This document shows positions 22,986 through 35,805 of a DNA stretch of 64,000 nt, piece by piece. The translations under genes were made by a program, and so were the position numbers. The notes under the pieces are model-generated. The model searched no databases and was not told the origin of the DNA. It saw nothing but the letters and a program-made list of their open reading frames with translations. Numbering within the stretch: position 1 is the first letter of the stretch; every line of letters starts with the position of its first letter. The stretch covers positions 1,674,001 to 1,738,000 of the forward strand of contig CM069439.1 of NCBI GenBank assembly GCA_035610365.1, in the 5' to 3' direction. This DNA comes from Aquatica leii (taxonomy: Eukaryota; Arthropoda; Insecta; Coleoptera; Lampyridae).

Positions 22986-25950
22986 GAATAAAACGGAACA
23001 TGGTGTTTTTTCAATTTGAAGAGGACATTGAAGCATTTAAATCACTTTTTTTTTAAGTGCCTTGCTCAAAGTGGAAAAAATGTTTTGAAGATTGGTTTAA
23101 TCGGATGCATATGTGTATGTCTTAAAGGGGAGTATTTTGCGAAACATTGAAGCGATTTATATAGCGTAATTTGTGTTTTAATTCATATATTTAACGATAG
23201 CAACGTTGCTATCGCACACATCCGTTCAAAAACAAACACTTTAGACTGTATTTGAATTGAAACACGCAAAACCTGCTGGTATATAGTGTTTTAATACACA
23301 TATATTAGAAGGATAGAATGATAACAAACGAGTATATCTAAATCTAAATAACAGAAAAAGCATAAAACCCAGTATTACGTCAATTATACCTACATCTACT
23401 TTTTACATCATATATGAAACAGTTTTAATGCAATTATGCGTTTCTACAATAGATAATCCCGAGGATAATCCGATTAGACTTAAAGAAAACGTCAAACTTA
23501 AACATCAACCTATTAATTTAGTATTTCTCACTACCGCACTATTAAACATGGTCATGAAGAATGCAACAAAAAAGTATTCTAAAAAATCTACTAAAAAGAA
23601 AAAGAAAAGATTTATTTATTCAAGTGCGTGAAAATCTATATGACGATGAAAAAAATTAAAATATGATTATGGAAAATCAAAAATTGAAAAAATCTATGTA
23701 ATAAATAATTTAATTTGATTATACTATAAACAGGCAACAGAAAAATCATATAAGAATTATATGCTTAAAAATTGCACGGTTTCTATAGTTTTGTTTTTAA
23801 TTTTTTTATTTTTGATTAAACGTTGATATTATTTTGTGTTTGTTAATTTTTTATTTTAAAATTTAGTTATGATCTCAATTTTTTTTTTAATTATTTTTTT
23901 TTATTGAAAATTTAGTAATATATTGGTTTCATCAGTTTCATCTAGATTATTTTAAAATGTCATCATTTCTAAATTTATTTTACGCCACGAAAGCATTTGG
24001 TAAAAAACATTTGGCAAAATCTGTGCAAAAAATGATACCACAAAAATTATTGTAAATGAAGCGGGTAGAGCGTATAGAATTGCATTGGAATCGCCAAAAT
24101 GCCATTTAAATTACAACAGATTAAAAGTCGTTTTTTTTTATAATTAAAATTTTTATTTTTCATTTTTCGACAAACAAGCTCTAGAAATAATTTTGCTTTA
24201 AATTCTACTTTTGTAAATAATAATTTTAATTTTTTTAGAAGCTATGCTTTAATTATCATTTTAAAAGTTAGAAGAATTATCACTTTTTGAGACAAAACGA
24301 AAAATGGTAGTTTTTTTATTCAATTTTTTAAATTTATACAAAAAACGATCGATAAACCTGATTCTTGAGACAAACTCAAATTCATAATATAAACCTAGTT
24401 TACCTAGCAGAGTAATGGCGACAATATGTGCAAACAGTGAAAATTTAATAATTATTAGAAAGATAAAAATGTTTATTTAGTTTGTAAGTTATTTTGTCGC
24501 CAAAATATAAACTACTTTTCAGTTGAGATTTTTTTTTAATTTTTTAAATTTTTATAGAAAACGTTTGAAAAAAGTCTACTATTTATATTAAAGTTTTGCT
24601 ATATAAAAAGCATAAAAATAATTTTAGAAAAACAATTTTTTTAATTTTTTTCATATTAATGATACATTGTTAAATTTGTAATAAAAAATATTATCGAATA
24701 CAGCGTTTTTGTGGCTATTAAAAAAAATAACGTTAATGATGATTAGAAAACATAAACCCCAAAAATTACATTTTTAAATATATGTTTTCCGAATTTTAAC
24801 AATTTTAAGATTTTTTTGCTGTTCATCCTTATCTTAGACACATTGTACATCTGCTTTTTATATAAAAAAATAAATGCAATTTCTTAAAAAAAATTAAGAC
24901 AATAAAACATTTAAAAAAATAGACAAGTTATTAAAAGTATTTGTTTACAAATGCAAAAATAGGCAAATAATAGCCGAATGCTATTTAAAAAATAAACGTT
25001 TTTGTTCATGGAAGAATAAGTTACATTGCTCACTTGCATGTGCATTTTATTTTTAACGACATATATCATTTAAAAACAAATATTTGAAATTCAAATTTTA
25101 ATAAACAATAATTTTAATTCTATTCAATTAAATTATTTTAACTTAAAGTCTTCTCCACAAAATGTTTTAATTTAATTTAATTAAAAACTTTCAAAAAGTT
25201 TCACAAATCTCTTTATTTTTTAATAATATTTCAAACAAAAAATTTAATACAGTTTAAACAAATTCGTTAAAAGTAAACAGATTATTTATTTATACACTGA
25301 CCAATTACTTATTTTGTCTTCTTATATAAATAAATAAATGATTGCAGAAAACAATACAGTTTTTTTTATTTTGTAGATTTCTAAGTATTACGCCTAACAT
25401 TTACATCATTATAAAAGCATTTACAAAAAGAATTTCATTCTAAAAACACATAAAAACAACACCATTTAAGAATAATAGGAATCATTAAAATTAATTAAAC
25501 AAAAACAGTTTTTCATTGCTAATTCAAGATTATTCTAATTCAGGCTGTTGACAATTTAATTACAGAACGTGAAAAAAAGCAAAAAACAAAATAGTCTTTT
25601 CTTAAAATATACCTTATAAATTAAAAACATTTTATAATGACAATTGGAAGATGTTTTATAGTAGCCACACTTACAATTGTTCAATTGAATTATAGGTTAA
25701 CCAATGAGAATTTATTATTAAAATTAAATAATTGCTATAAAGAATAACCTTTAATAACTAAATTTATTAATGTATTAATTAAAACAAAAAATAAATTTTT
25801 CATTTTGGTTTAACTTTGAAACACAGTTTTTTTATTAAATTATATAATTTCTTGTATTAGCAATTGGTGTTTTTTAGAATATAAATATTTTTTTTTCTGT
25901 ACTTGAGCAATATCTTGTCTAAGCATTGTTTACGTATTTATAAATAGTGT
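22986..25950. other. Extremely AT-rich sequence, no gene recognised
   Basis: Long A and T runs dominate, especially from 23800 to 25900. The one open frame of note (23428-23631, 67 codons, Lys-rich end) has no recognisable motif. Confidence 0.5.
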
Positions 25951-26169
25951 TACTTCACAGTATATCAAACGTTTGATAATGCAGTTGCTAGAACTACACG
26001 CGATACTAAACGTAGACTACTAAAAACAATATTAAAAAAAAAGATCCGCTTCCGCAGTAAAAAGAAATAATACAAAGAAATCTTAAGCCAAAAATTAGAA
26101 GAGTTTAAAATTCATATTGAGCAAATACCATAAATCCGGCAACTGTTAAAGAAAAACCTAAAACAATTA

Positions 26170-26300
26170 AATTGTTTGCTTTTGGTCAGTTATCCGCAGT
26201 CACTTGGAACTTCAGACAGCCAGGACATTCTTATCCAAGTTGTACATCTCAACACATGTTTTGTTTTGGTTATGGTAAACGAAACTAAAGCAACTTGTGA
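26170..26300 (+). pseudogene. Gypsy gag end with zinc-knuckle remnant
   Basis: One frame reads NFRQPGHSYPSC at about 26207-26242, matching the second half of a nucleocapsid CCHC knuckle (R/Q-x-GH-x4-C), followed by CTSQHMFCFGYG. The first Cys pair has been lost (W and F stand where Cys is expected). Upstream from about 25955 an Arg/Lys-rich frame may be the rest of gag, but I cannot place it firmly. Confidence 0.5.
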
Positions 26301-26550
26301 TGTTTGTAAATTAGAAAAAAAACTACTATAGGACAAATTAAATTTAATCCCGGCATATCTTCTAACGCATCTGTTCAAAAAAATAAAAACCACGACCAAT
26401 ACCTTTGGTATTTCGACCTTGTGTAATGATTGTATATTATCGTTTCAAAAAGTTAAAAATGTTTATGAACATAGTGCATATACTAGAAATAATTTATTGA
26501 TGATACTGATACGTGTTTAGAAGTATCTCCTGTCATTTTTTTTTAAGTGT

Positions 26551-26877
26551 CATGATAATCGTTTTCGGTTTTATCTTAACTTAAAAAATTTTAATGACAC
26601 TTTATGTGGACTTATTCGCACTGGTTCTAATGTAAGTATTATAAGTAACTTTGGTTATCATATCAAAAAATATAATTTATCTTTAACTCCCTACTTCCGA
26701 AACTCCGTAAAAACTACTGCTGATGGGTTATCTCAAGTTGTTTTGGTTGTTGTAAGTTTTCCGATTTTTATCAATAACGTAAATTCTACGTTTGAGTGTG
26801 CTTTTATACCTATTATAAAACATTATTTAATTCTGAGTGTAGACTTTTGCAAAAAAATTAAAGGCAAAATTGATTAA
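26551..26877 (+). pseudogene. Gypsy aspartic protease domain, active-site Asp lost
   Basis: An open stretch of 108 codons ends at a TAA. It carries LCGLIRTGSNVSII at about residues 18-31, where functional retropepsins have DTG(S/A); the catalytic Asp is replaced by Arg (CGC). Downstream are TTADGLSQVVL and, near the end, HYLILSVDFCKKIK, the usual ILG-DF block with Gly changed to Ser. The domain would process the Gag-Pol polyprotein. Its place between gag and RT fits. Loss of the catalytic Asp means no activity. Confidence 0.75.
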
Positions 26878-27059
26878 AGTTGACATGAATCTTACAAAAA
26901 AGAAGCCAATTCTATTCAAGGTTTTACCAAACTTTTTTTTGAACAAAAACATAAACTGTCTAAAGTTGTTCCTGTATTTTATAAATTATGATCTCTAAAG
27001 TTATGTAGAACTAAATTAATCGAACATTCTATGGAGCTCACCGATAATAAACTATTTCG

Positions 27060-27560
27060 TATAAGACAATATCTTTTAAGTCATACTTTACAACGGCATT
27101 TATATCACGAAATTGATGAGATGTTCGAATAAAGTTTAATGCAACTTCCTGATTTGAAAAAATAATAATAAAAAATAGTTCTTATAGAACATATTTTGAC
27201 ATTAATAGATACTATTTTAAGTAAGTTGCAAAATGCTAAATTTTTTTCTACGATTGATTTAAAGAAAAAATTTTGAAGTATCCGAAATCTTTTCAATCTT
27301 TTACTTTTGCTATTCCGAGAACGGGTTTATTTGAATTCCGTTTCGTGCCACCATGCAGCGCTTAATGGATATGCTTATCGACGACAAAATTTCTCATTAT
27401 GTTTTTAGTTACCTTGACGACTGGTTTGGTTGCGAATGCAAAAAAATCTAGATTTTGTAAATCGTCACTTCAATTTTTAGGGTTTATCATTGATCACAAC
27501 GTTCTTCGTACTAGCAAACATCCAACCGTGCTAAATTTTTAACGCCAAAAACTACCACTC
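27060..27560 (+). pseudogene. Gypsy reverse transcriptase remnant (YLDD)
   Basis: Pieces in different frames include ILSKLQNAKFFSTIDL (motif A, with its Asp) near 27210-27255, RTGLFEFRFVPP near 27320-27350 (usually GLFEF.VMPFGL.NAP, here with a deletion of the NAP region), LMDMLIDDKI, and YVFSYLDDW with the catalytic YLDD at 27410-27421. The following LGFIIDHNVLRT-like residues near 27480-27510 match the thumb/connection. Several frame changes and stops are present. Confidence 0.75.
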
Positions 27561-27639
27561 ATGTTTCTAAATTAAAAATAAAAACAAGAGTCAATCTATC
27601 TAATAAAGAAAAAAACTAAAACTAAAAGAACGACTGACA

Positions 27640-27890
27640 ACAACTACAGTTTTAGCCAGTCCTAATTTCTCTAAACCGTTTATGATTTAATGCGATGCTA
27701 GTGAATTGGGTTTAGGTTGCGTTTGAAGAACATGAACAGCATTATCATCCTGTTGCTTACGGTAGCCGAACTCTTACCAAGACTAAAAGAAAATATATCA
27801 TAACTGAACGTGAACTTTTGGCTGTTTTATTTTCTTTAGAAAAAATTTGATTTTTTATTGAAGGAACTAGTTTTACTTGCTCGTTGGGCA
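27640..27890 (+). pseudogene. Gypsy RNase H remnant
   Basis: Frames here give NFSKPFMI*CDASELGLG at about 27663-27720 (first catalytic Asp; one in-frame stop replaces a residue before the Cys), then EHEQHYHPVAYGSRTLTKTK and YIITERELLAVLFSLEK to about 27845, the classic RNase H order of Gypsy elements (DAS..G.G, Y.SR.L...E..Y...E.E.LA). One frameshift separates the two halves. Confidence 0.75.
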
Positions 27891-27919
27891 ATGAAAATCT
27901 CTCAGTACGACGTGAATTC

Positions 27920-28960
27920 GTCATCGTCCTGGTTATCCCGCAGACTTTAAAATAGAAGGAACAGTTTTATATAAGCATAAGTACTAATAATAATTTTTTA
28001 TGGATAGTAATCTAGCAACATGGAAATAAGCCGTCCCCACCGTTAATGGTTTAGAAATTTTTCGTCGGTATCATTGCGATTTTACAGCAGCTCATCTTTG
28101 AATTGCCAAAACTTTATCTCGTATTTCAGAACTTTATTATTGGTCTTGTATGAAACAGATTACAATAAAGTTTATTAAACGCAGTCAAATTAGCTGTACC
28201 CAAAAGTTTGAATAAAGAAAGAAGTGGTTTAATGAGTTTTTATACACAAATATTAATTTTCTTTTTCAAATGTTAAGACACTGGTTCGGCCCGCTTAATC
28301 GTTTAAAAGAAACTAGTTATTTGTTTGTAGCAGTTGATTAGTTTACAAAGTATGTATTTATTTTTCCTTGTTTTAAAGCAGCTTCATCTGCAATGAAATT
28401 TTTAGAAAATCGAAGTTTTTCTTACTTTTGACGTACCTCAAATTATATTGTCAGATGCCGGTTAGTTTACATCTAATCAATTTAAACAGTTTTTATCTTT
28501 TTATAAAGTACCAAAACATTGGTTTCATGTAGGTTACTTACTTGCATCATCAAGCTCTCCGGATAGTTAAGCATGAGGCTAGTGACCATAGTCCCGATTT
28601 TCTTATGTTTGCCCGAAAACTTTCTACATTTAATGATTTTTATGTACCAGTCAGATTTAGTATAGGTAAATAACGTAGTTATCAATATGAAAAAAACTAC
28701 ACAGAATTAAGAATATACAGGGTGTTTATAATTTATATGCAGATGTTCAAGACAAGCCATTAAAAACATACGCTACTAATAAAAAATACTACATTTTGCG
28801 AATGAGACCTTTGTCATTAAAATTGACGAGAAAGTGTGGAAACGAAATTATACTCAATCAAATGCTGCTAATTATTTTTTTTTTAATAGGAAAGTGGTGG
28901 AGTGTAGCATTCCGTTATTGATTGGTTTTAAATTAAATAAAAACTCTTTTGATTAACAAC
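27920..28960 (+). pseudogene. Gypsy integrase remnant
   Basis: RHRPGYPADFKIEGTVLYKH near 27930-27985 is the region before integrase. RYHCDFTAAHL near 28070 gives the His pair of the HHCC zinc domain, and FIKRSQISC near 28170 its Cys end. SYLFVAVD*FTKYVF near 28320 holds the first catalytic Asp, followed by an in-frame stop; VPQIILSDAG near 28440-28465 holds the second, followed by FTSNQFKQFL. EASDHSPDFLMFARKL near 28580-28620 matches the block after the catalytic Glu, which I cannot see. KVWKRNYTQSNAANYF near 28830-28880 is the C-terminal module. Several stops are present. Confidence 0.75.
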
Positions 28961-28985
28961 ACGCCACTACTTTTATTTATATTTT

Positions 28986-30495
28986 GAGTATATCGTTTGA
29001 TTTTGAGATTTTGCATGATTTCCTTAATTAATTGCTTATTGATTTATCTATTTCTTTGCTTGGATAAATCATATCGTTTGCTTAAGATTCAACACATGAA
29101 ATGATCGTTGTTCTTTCTATACAGTATACCTCGTTGCTGTGTTTTTGCCGCTTTCAGGTGTAGCAAACGCTTTCCTCCAGTCTGTTGTTACCATCAGTTT
29201 TTTTTAAGTTTTGATTCAGGTCTGTATTATTTAATTTTTTAAAATTTTGTATTTGATTTGATTTATGTTTATTGTTAAATTTCAATATTGTTTTACATCT
29301 TAATAGTTTTTATTAATAAGACATCTAACATCCTCCAGTGCCGTGGTTGATAAGACTTGAAAATACTTTTTATGGTTTTGCTTTTACCTGTAATATTATC
29401 TGGTATACTGTGTATGCCTGGCGCCCACTTTATTTACCGCTCTTATTATACCACTGAATCGTTTCACTAATTATTCAGTTCTGTGGCTTAGCTGAGCCTT
29501 TCATTTTCAGACGATGATAACGTTATAAAGATAATCTTCAACAAAGCAACGTGAAAACGTTACTTTGTGTAAATTAACCTGTTGAAACGAAAATAGATGG
29601 ACAAATAGTGCCCTAAATACAATTGTATTTGTTTAAAAAACATAGAGAGCAAAAAATACCACTACAAAGCTTTTACGTACAGCTAAAAAAAAACAGAAAG
29701 AGCCGTGATAGAAAACCAAATATCAAAATAAAAATGAGTTTTGCAGAATTTATCCGCATTTGAATTTCTAAACTAAATGGAACTGATTTAATCTACTAAA
29801 AATCATTTTTTTTCTGAACAAGTTCGGATATCTTCTTCATTGTCTGATTTTGATGCTTGAATCTCAAAAACGCATAAACTCAGAATATAAAAAATAATCT
29901 CTTACTTTGACTTCATAAACTACGTGTGAATTAATTTGCTTGAATTTATTTTAAAAAATGCGTTCTATGTGTAACAAATAAATTTTATTATTTCTATTGT
30001 GTTGATGTATGTATATATGTAGCAACTAAAAAGATGTATTTGGTTTTATTGATTTGTCTCCGATATTTCAATTACAATAATATTATTATTAAGCCATTTA
30101 TTATTTTTGGAGTATTGACGTAAAACCAAAGCACTTAATCAGATTATGAAAATACTTTTTGCAAAGAGGTAATTATATGTGTTAACAGATTGCGCTTTTT
30201 GACAAACTACAGAAATATTTACGAATCTACAAAACAACTGGTCTGCGGTTCTCATTCAAAATGAAAAATGTCCAATTATAGAATCAAATAGGTTAACCAA
30301 AATTAGTGTTTCACTTTACTCAAATTTAGCTTAGACAAACAAATTTGAATCTATTAACAACTGTGTGTTTATACAACGTGTAAACTACAATAAAAGCAAA
30401 ATTTTATTTAAACTTGAGAATCATATTATTTTCTATTATCAAATACAAAGTTCAGATATAAAACGCAACTTTTTAAATAGTAACAAAAGGTAATT
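28986..30495. other. No gene recognised; possible tail of the Gypsy element
   Basis: The sequence after the integrase may include untranslated 3' sequence or a degraded LTR, but no partner exists upstream of 25955 that I can match. The phrase CCTGGCGCCCACTT at about 29418 resembles a tRNA primer-binding site but no LTR end or gag follows. Confidence 0.4.
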
Positions 30496-30499
30496 TTTT

Positions 30500-31015
30500 T
30501 TCCGTTTACACGGGCATTTGTTCCTACCGTGTGATAAGGATTTTGGTATTTCAAAACGAAAATTAAAAAATATAAACAGCGTCCATACGGCAACGGAATA
30601 TAATGAGTTGATAGTAAGCTTCTCCGCTAAACATATTTTTACGATTTATCTTTTAGATTTCTCACAAATTAAAGACTTTCGTAACTGGTGGGGTAAGTAT
30701 TTTAAAAAGGACGTCATTTCAGTGGAAACTTCGGCCAGATCAGTGTCTTGAAGTGCAAAAGAGCTCTTTAATATCTCAAAATTTTATTACTTTCTGTTTA
30801 AACTAGAAAACGAAAAGGTGTTACAAAATATTAAATTAGTTGTCTTGCAAAACACATCTTTTTACTGTTACTGCCGGATGTGGTGACTATTAGATTCCCA
30901 ATAGATTCTGCTATTGCCAACGGAAAAATCTCTATTACGGACAAGAAAATAGTGCATATCAAAAAGTCTTATGAGTTTATAGATAAAAATAAAGAAGTCC
31001 AGAATTTTTGATGGG
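30500..31015 (+). pseudogene. DUF7869-like repeat protein, decayed
   Basis: The frame at 30518-30751 begins FLPCDKDFGISKRKLKN and continues EYNELIVSF and FRNWWGKYFKKDV. These match the family of multicopy arthropod proteins annotated DUF7869, which have a (H)SFLPCDRDFG..KR.LRK block, EY.ELI, then F..WW...YKK. In another frame FYYFLFKLENEKV near 30780-30820, and ANGKISITDKKI with KKSYEFIDK near 30920-30990, fit the later part of the same domain. The family is of unknown function, and its copy number suggests a mobile origin. Here it has stops and two frame changes and lacks the first half of the domain. Confidence 0.6.
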
Positions 31016-34000
31016 CAATTTTGGAGTGGCAGACAATTGCGAAAACTACTTAAGTGTTTTTAAGTTATTTTTTAGTTAAAGTTACTTAGTCATTGGTTTA
31101 AATAATGACTTTTATAAAATGTTTATGCCCTATAATATTTTTTTTAAAATATATCATAATTTTTTATTTAATTCAGAAATCACTTAAGTTCATATGACAT
31201 TTGACCTTCCAACCTTTCTTGGTGTAATTGATTTTTACATATTTTTGGTTTTTTTAAAGCATGGTGCTAATGTAACAAATGGGTTATTTTAAAGTTTATA
31301 TAAGCATTATTCGGAAGTTAATTCGTCTTTTATTTCTAAAACACATAATTTGTGATTTAGCTGGTTTTTGAAATCAATGATTCAATTAGTTTTTACTTTC
31401 ACTGCTGAAATATTTGTGAACGTGCAACATTAGTTCTACGTATGTATAAATTAAAGGCGTGTTAAAGCGTTTTGTGTTGTATCTATTAAATGTCATAAAA
31501 ATAATAAAAACATATTTTTAAAAAAACCTTCACAATCGGTCACAAAATACTTCGTACAAATTGACAGTTTATTGGAAGTTTATTTGACATATAACATAAA
31601 TAGCGACATTCGGCATTGTTAAACATCAGTTTTCTAAAAAATTAAATCTTTAAGGGTTATTTAATAAAGTGTAAACTCCAAAGCTTGGATCTCAAAAACA
31701 TAAATAAAAAAACAATAATGACAAAAAAGTTTAAGAATAAACCGGGGACAATGCTGATACTTATTTGTTTAAGGTTTTTAAAATCAGTACACTTATTTTA
31801 TTACATAAATTAAGAACGCAAAATTTGTACACAATTTTTTTAAAAATATACAAAAATAGACAAAATTCTCAACAAATTCAAGAAAAAAATATGTGAACCA
31901 GCATTACGAACAAAATAAAAACAAGAGCCAACGCGAACAAGCATCAAAGAAATGAAAACAAAGCACGAGGAAATGTAAATGGGTATTTTAAATTTACTCA
32001 ATTAAATGTGTGAAGTCAAAATACATAGACAGGTCAATTTTGTTTTGTTTTACAATAATGTAATAGCAGTCAGACAGGAAAAAGCAAGCTTGAGCGTTAG
32101 ACAAGTAATCCTTAAAAGTCGGCAAAAATATGCAACTGTTCATGCTAAAATGCAAAATTCAATATTGGAACTATACAAATTTTTATACAAAGCAAAACCT
32201 TGACTTAAAACAGAACATTTATTTTCTATTATATTCTAATTTGATATCAATCCACTTAATAAAATATAGAAATTATTAGTTGCTGTAAATTAAATTTTAC
32301 AATATGTAACCAATATGACGATGTTAACAACTTATGAAATAAATATGACGTTTTCACATAAAATGCTATTTTTACTTAAGTATATATATATATAATAATA
32401 AATTCTATATCTCATGAACATAAAATTTTGGAAATCTTAGAGCAATCCAAACATTAATATCAAATAAGAACTTTCATACAGTTCCGAACTTGAGACATAA
32501 ATCTAACGGAGAACTGAAAGTCTATTAAACGTGCATAATGTTAAGATTGTCACTTTCTTTTTAGGTAAGGTTTTTTATGTTTGTAGACACGCCAACAATA
32601 CGTTAAAGTCAAACGCAATATTGACGAAAAAATCAGAAAACGTACATAATTGATCAGATTAAACATCTGTTGTAAGACGTGTTCTATGATTTGGAAAATA
32701 TATGTTAAAAACGATGATTAACGTTACCTACACAAATTTACCATTTGCATGTAAAAAAGACGTTAGAATTACGTAAGTTTACTAGGATTAACCCGAACTT
32801 ATGATACCAAAATTTTCAGCGTTAGCAAACAACGACAATATTGTATCTTGGATTATAAGAAATTGTACAATGTACAGACCTTTTTATATTCTCATCTTAA
32901 ACAAATCTTTTAAAACACACCAGATTCGTCTCGTGATTTAATTAGTTAGGATCTGTTTGCGAGTGAGTCTCTTAGCAATAAATATAGAATCACTTAATAG
33001 TAATTACATATTTTATAGACTTTATCTCTATTATAAGAGGTTCAAAATTGTTTCTTCTTGAAAAATAAGCGGTGGATGAAATAAGTTAGAAAACCTATGT
33101 TTTACCATATACTAACACGTGCCTAATAATGTAGTAAAAAATTCAATCTTTATAAAATTTATTACATTTTTAAAGCCACTTACTTTATTTTATGTAATCA
33201 CATTTTTACTTAAAAGCTGATGAGGATATCTTACATGCATAAAATTTTTATCGACCATCAAATATTTTTTATCGTGAATTGCGTTTTATAATACACACGA
33301 CCTTTACCATGTCTATTATTCTGACCAGTACGTTTTTGATATTAACTTATGTCATTTTCTTTCTAAATCATTGTACAGTAAAAACCTTGATAATATTATC
33401 CTTAAAAGTAGAGAAAAATCTGCTACGATTTATTGAACGTTTAATTATTTATTTTATGTGTACAGTACATTAACTCTGTTTTACAGTCTTTTAACCTTTA
33501 TCGTTAGATTACAAATTTAAAAGAATTAGTTACTTAAACAACTATTAAAATGAACTAAAATCATACATTTTCTAAAAGAAAATCTTTCTTGTTTCTTTTA
33601 CAAAAAATTAACTTTTGATGTTACGGATGTAACCTTTTGTTCATTTCGTAGACTGGCTACAACCAAACGTCTTATGTATTTGCTTTCATTATTTTTTTGT
33701 GTATTTTGTGGGTAAGCGTACACTAACATATACACATAAAAATTTCTCGACTGATATATGAGACTTTTTCACACAAATAATTAAGAGTCTCAAGAGAGTT
33801 ACTTAATACACGAGTAGTTATTGATTCAACGATTACGTCAAGCAGGACAAAGACTTTTTTTTTACATATACACCATTTTTTTGTTTTAATAAACTCATAG
33901 GAAAATTAATAATACAACCGATTAAATAACTGCAACTTACAAAGTAGCTTTTATTATCTAACAAAAATTTTAATTATCCTTTGTCTATGAACATTGTGTG

Positions 34001-34220
34001 GTTTTATTCTCCACGTCGTAGTACACTAGTTCTTTATATACTTTAAATTACTATTTTCCGCTTTCATATTTTGTTAAAAACCAACTTTAAAGCAAACGTG
34101 CAAGGTAATCGATACTGTCTGAGTTTTGTTTAGGTGTGTTTTTTTTAATTACATAACAAACATCATGGCTACGTCCACTCTTTATGTAACTTGAAATCTA
34201 GCAGTTCAACAATTAACGTT
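31016..34220. other. AT-rich sequence, no gene recognised
   Basis: Apart from the inverted short repeat at 32560-32640 and the TA run at 32381-32394, I see no element. Short open frames at 32006-32203 and 33279-33473 have no family resemblance that I trust. Confidence 0.5.
32560..32640 (-). repeat. Short dispersed repeat, minus-strand copy
   Basis: The reverse complement contains TCAATATTGCGTTTGACTTT, continuing AACGTATTGTTGGCGTG, matching 2818-2855 on the plus strand with few differences and 4258-4285 over a shorter span. Confidence 0.6.
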
Positions 34221-34224
34221 CTCA

Positions 34225-34400
34225 AATTACTTTTTGTTCGTACTACCGTAAGGTTGAACACATTTTGGTTCATTAACCGCGTATAGTTTCCAAATAGCAC
34301 TCTCTGGAATAGTCTTAGGTTTAAGAACCTGATGCTTGAGCAATTTCAGCACTACTACCGATATGTTTAATGTTCTAACACGGTTTATTTATTATCGCTC
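34225..34400 (-). pseudogene. Possible helix-turn-helix end of a CENP-B/Jerky-type transposase
   Basis: Minus-strand residues IPESAIWKLYAV followed by NEPKCVQPYGS resemble the end of the psq/CENP-B-type HTH (IP..T.W...) and the linker after it. It is a single short match in one frame, without a neighbouring catalytic domain on the same strand, so the call is weak. Confidence 0.25.
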
Positions 34401-34775
34401 TGAGAAAAAATGAGATGAGTGAGATCTGTGACATCATTTACCCAATGTAACAGTAATTAAGTGTATTTTGTATTTGTATTCTGTAACAGAAAATTTATAG
34501 CACATACTTAAATACGTAATTACGAAACTAGAAGACTGTAATTGACTTAATCAATAAAAAATACAAACAACAATAATTAAATAAAGAGAATACTATTAAG
34601 GTCAATGAATTTGATTTGAAAAATTTGAGACATATTTGTGCACTACTAAAACATACAGCCAGAGTAATTCGGGTTCATGATTTACAATACTTTTTTTAGT
34701 GACTTAGTTTAGCCATCAAGTACCATTTCGAATTCGGGTTTGTCTTCTCCGAAAATAATGATCCTAATATAATTC

Positions 34776-35805
34776 GATGCATAATTGCATCTAGAAGCTT
34801 TTGAAAAAATCCAAGTACCGGTTGAAAAAATTACAAAGGTTATAAACAATTTAGTAAAAAATAAAGGGGTTTTGTTTTTTGCAAATATCTCGGAAACTAT
34901 CAGAGATATCAAAATTTAAAGAAACCGATTCTTAAAGAGCAGGAAATTTTCTAAAATAAAGTCATATCTTTCGGAAATCTACTACCAATATCTATAATAT
35001 TAATTAAGCGGCGAAAATAAGAATCAAACGGATGATATGGCATCCGTGTGTGCCTCTGCAATCGGTTACTTTCACAATTTTTTAAATATTATTTAATATG
35101 AATATTAAGAAATAAAAAAATTCAAGCACCATTTAAACACCTCAACAAATAATAATCAGTAGGATACAAAAATTCTTCCAATTTTTAAATGATTTATGCT
35201 TTTGTTAACTAAACTAGTTAAGTTAAGTTAGAAATCAACTTCAAAACTCTAATAACTAATCACCTGAAATTTTTTTCACTTCTTAAATCTTTTCTTTGAA
35301 TGCTTTAAAAACGATACCCGTTGAAAAAATTTACAAAATTTGATTTTTCAGAAAAACTTCAAAAAAAGTTGTTTTTTTCAATATCTCAATTGATTTATTT
35401 TTTTACTATCAAAACATTTTTTAAAATTTCTTATTTCGATAGTTTAAATAATTGTTATAAACAAATGCATTACTTATAAGAAAATTAAACATTTTATTTT
35501 GAGAATCTATTCCTTGATGAAAATAATTTAAAAAATCGTTACGTATTTGTTAATTAACTTTTTTTGCAACTAGAAAATAACAGGAAGGAAACGTTCTTGC
35601 TTAATTATTATTTTTGTTGAGAAAACTATATAATTCAGATACTCAAAAAAATTATTTAACTTAAGATTTTCATTTTTTTTAAATTTTAGATTGCTTATAA
35701 AAATTGAAAAATCAAAATTTTTGAATTATTCCAACCGGGATCGGTTTTAAATTCTTTGAAGGAAACATTCAAAAATTGGAAAAATCTCAAATGTTAGTTC
35801 AATCC
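34776..35805 (+). repeat. Array monomer 1
   Basis: Most complete monomer. The alpha segment (34776-35060) contains a 7-bp-stem hairpin, ATATCTC/GAGATAT, at 34885-34909. A segment at 35101-35149 pairs in reverse with 39002-39048. The palindrome spans about 35250-35800. Confidence 0.65.

Larger units (their letters stand above)
25955..28985 (+). mobile_element. Decayed Gypsy-type LTR retrotransposon, internal region
   Basis: Gag zinc knuckle, protease, RT, RNase H and integrase remnants occur in the canonical Gypsy (Metaviridae) order, protease-RT-RNase H-integrase, all on the plus strand within 3 kb. Stops and frameshifts interrupt every domain, and the internal region is shorter than the usual 4-5 kb, so deletions are present. 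I found no matching pair of long terminal repeats on either side. The element copies itself through RNA and inserts by integrase; this copy cannot. The domain pieces are given separately. Confidence 0.8.

Noticed and set aside
29415-29435. TGGCGCCCAC as a retrotransposon primer-binding site.
   Set aside because: No LTR end precedes it and no gag follows. Ten bases are too few to carry the claim.
32006-32203. A 65-codon frame preceded by YFKFTQLNV, considered as the start of a LINE endonuclease.
   Set aside because: The match is a few residues in a shifting frame, and no endonuclease catalytic block follows.
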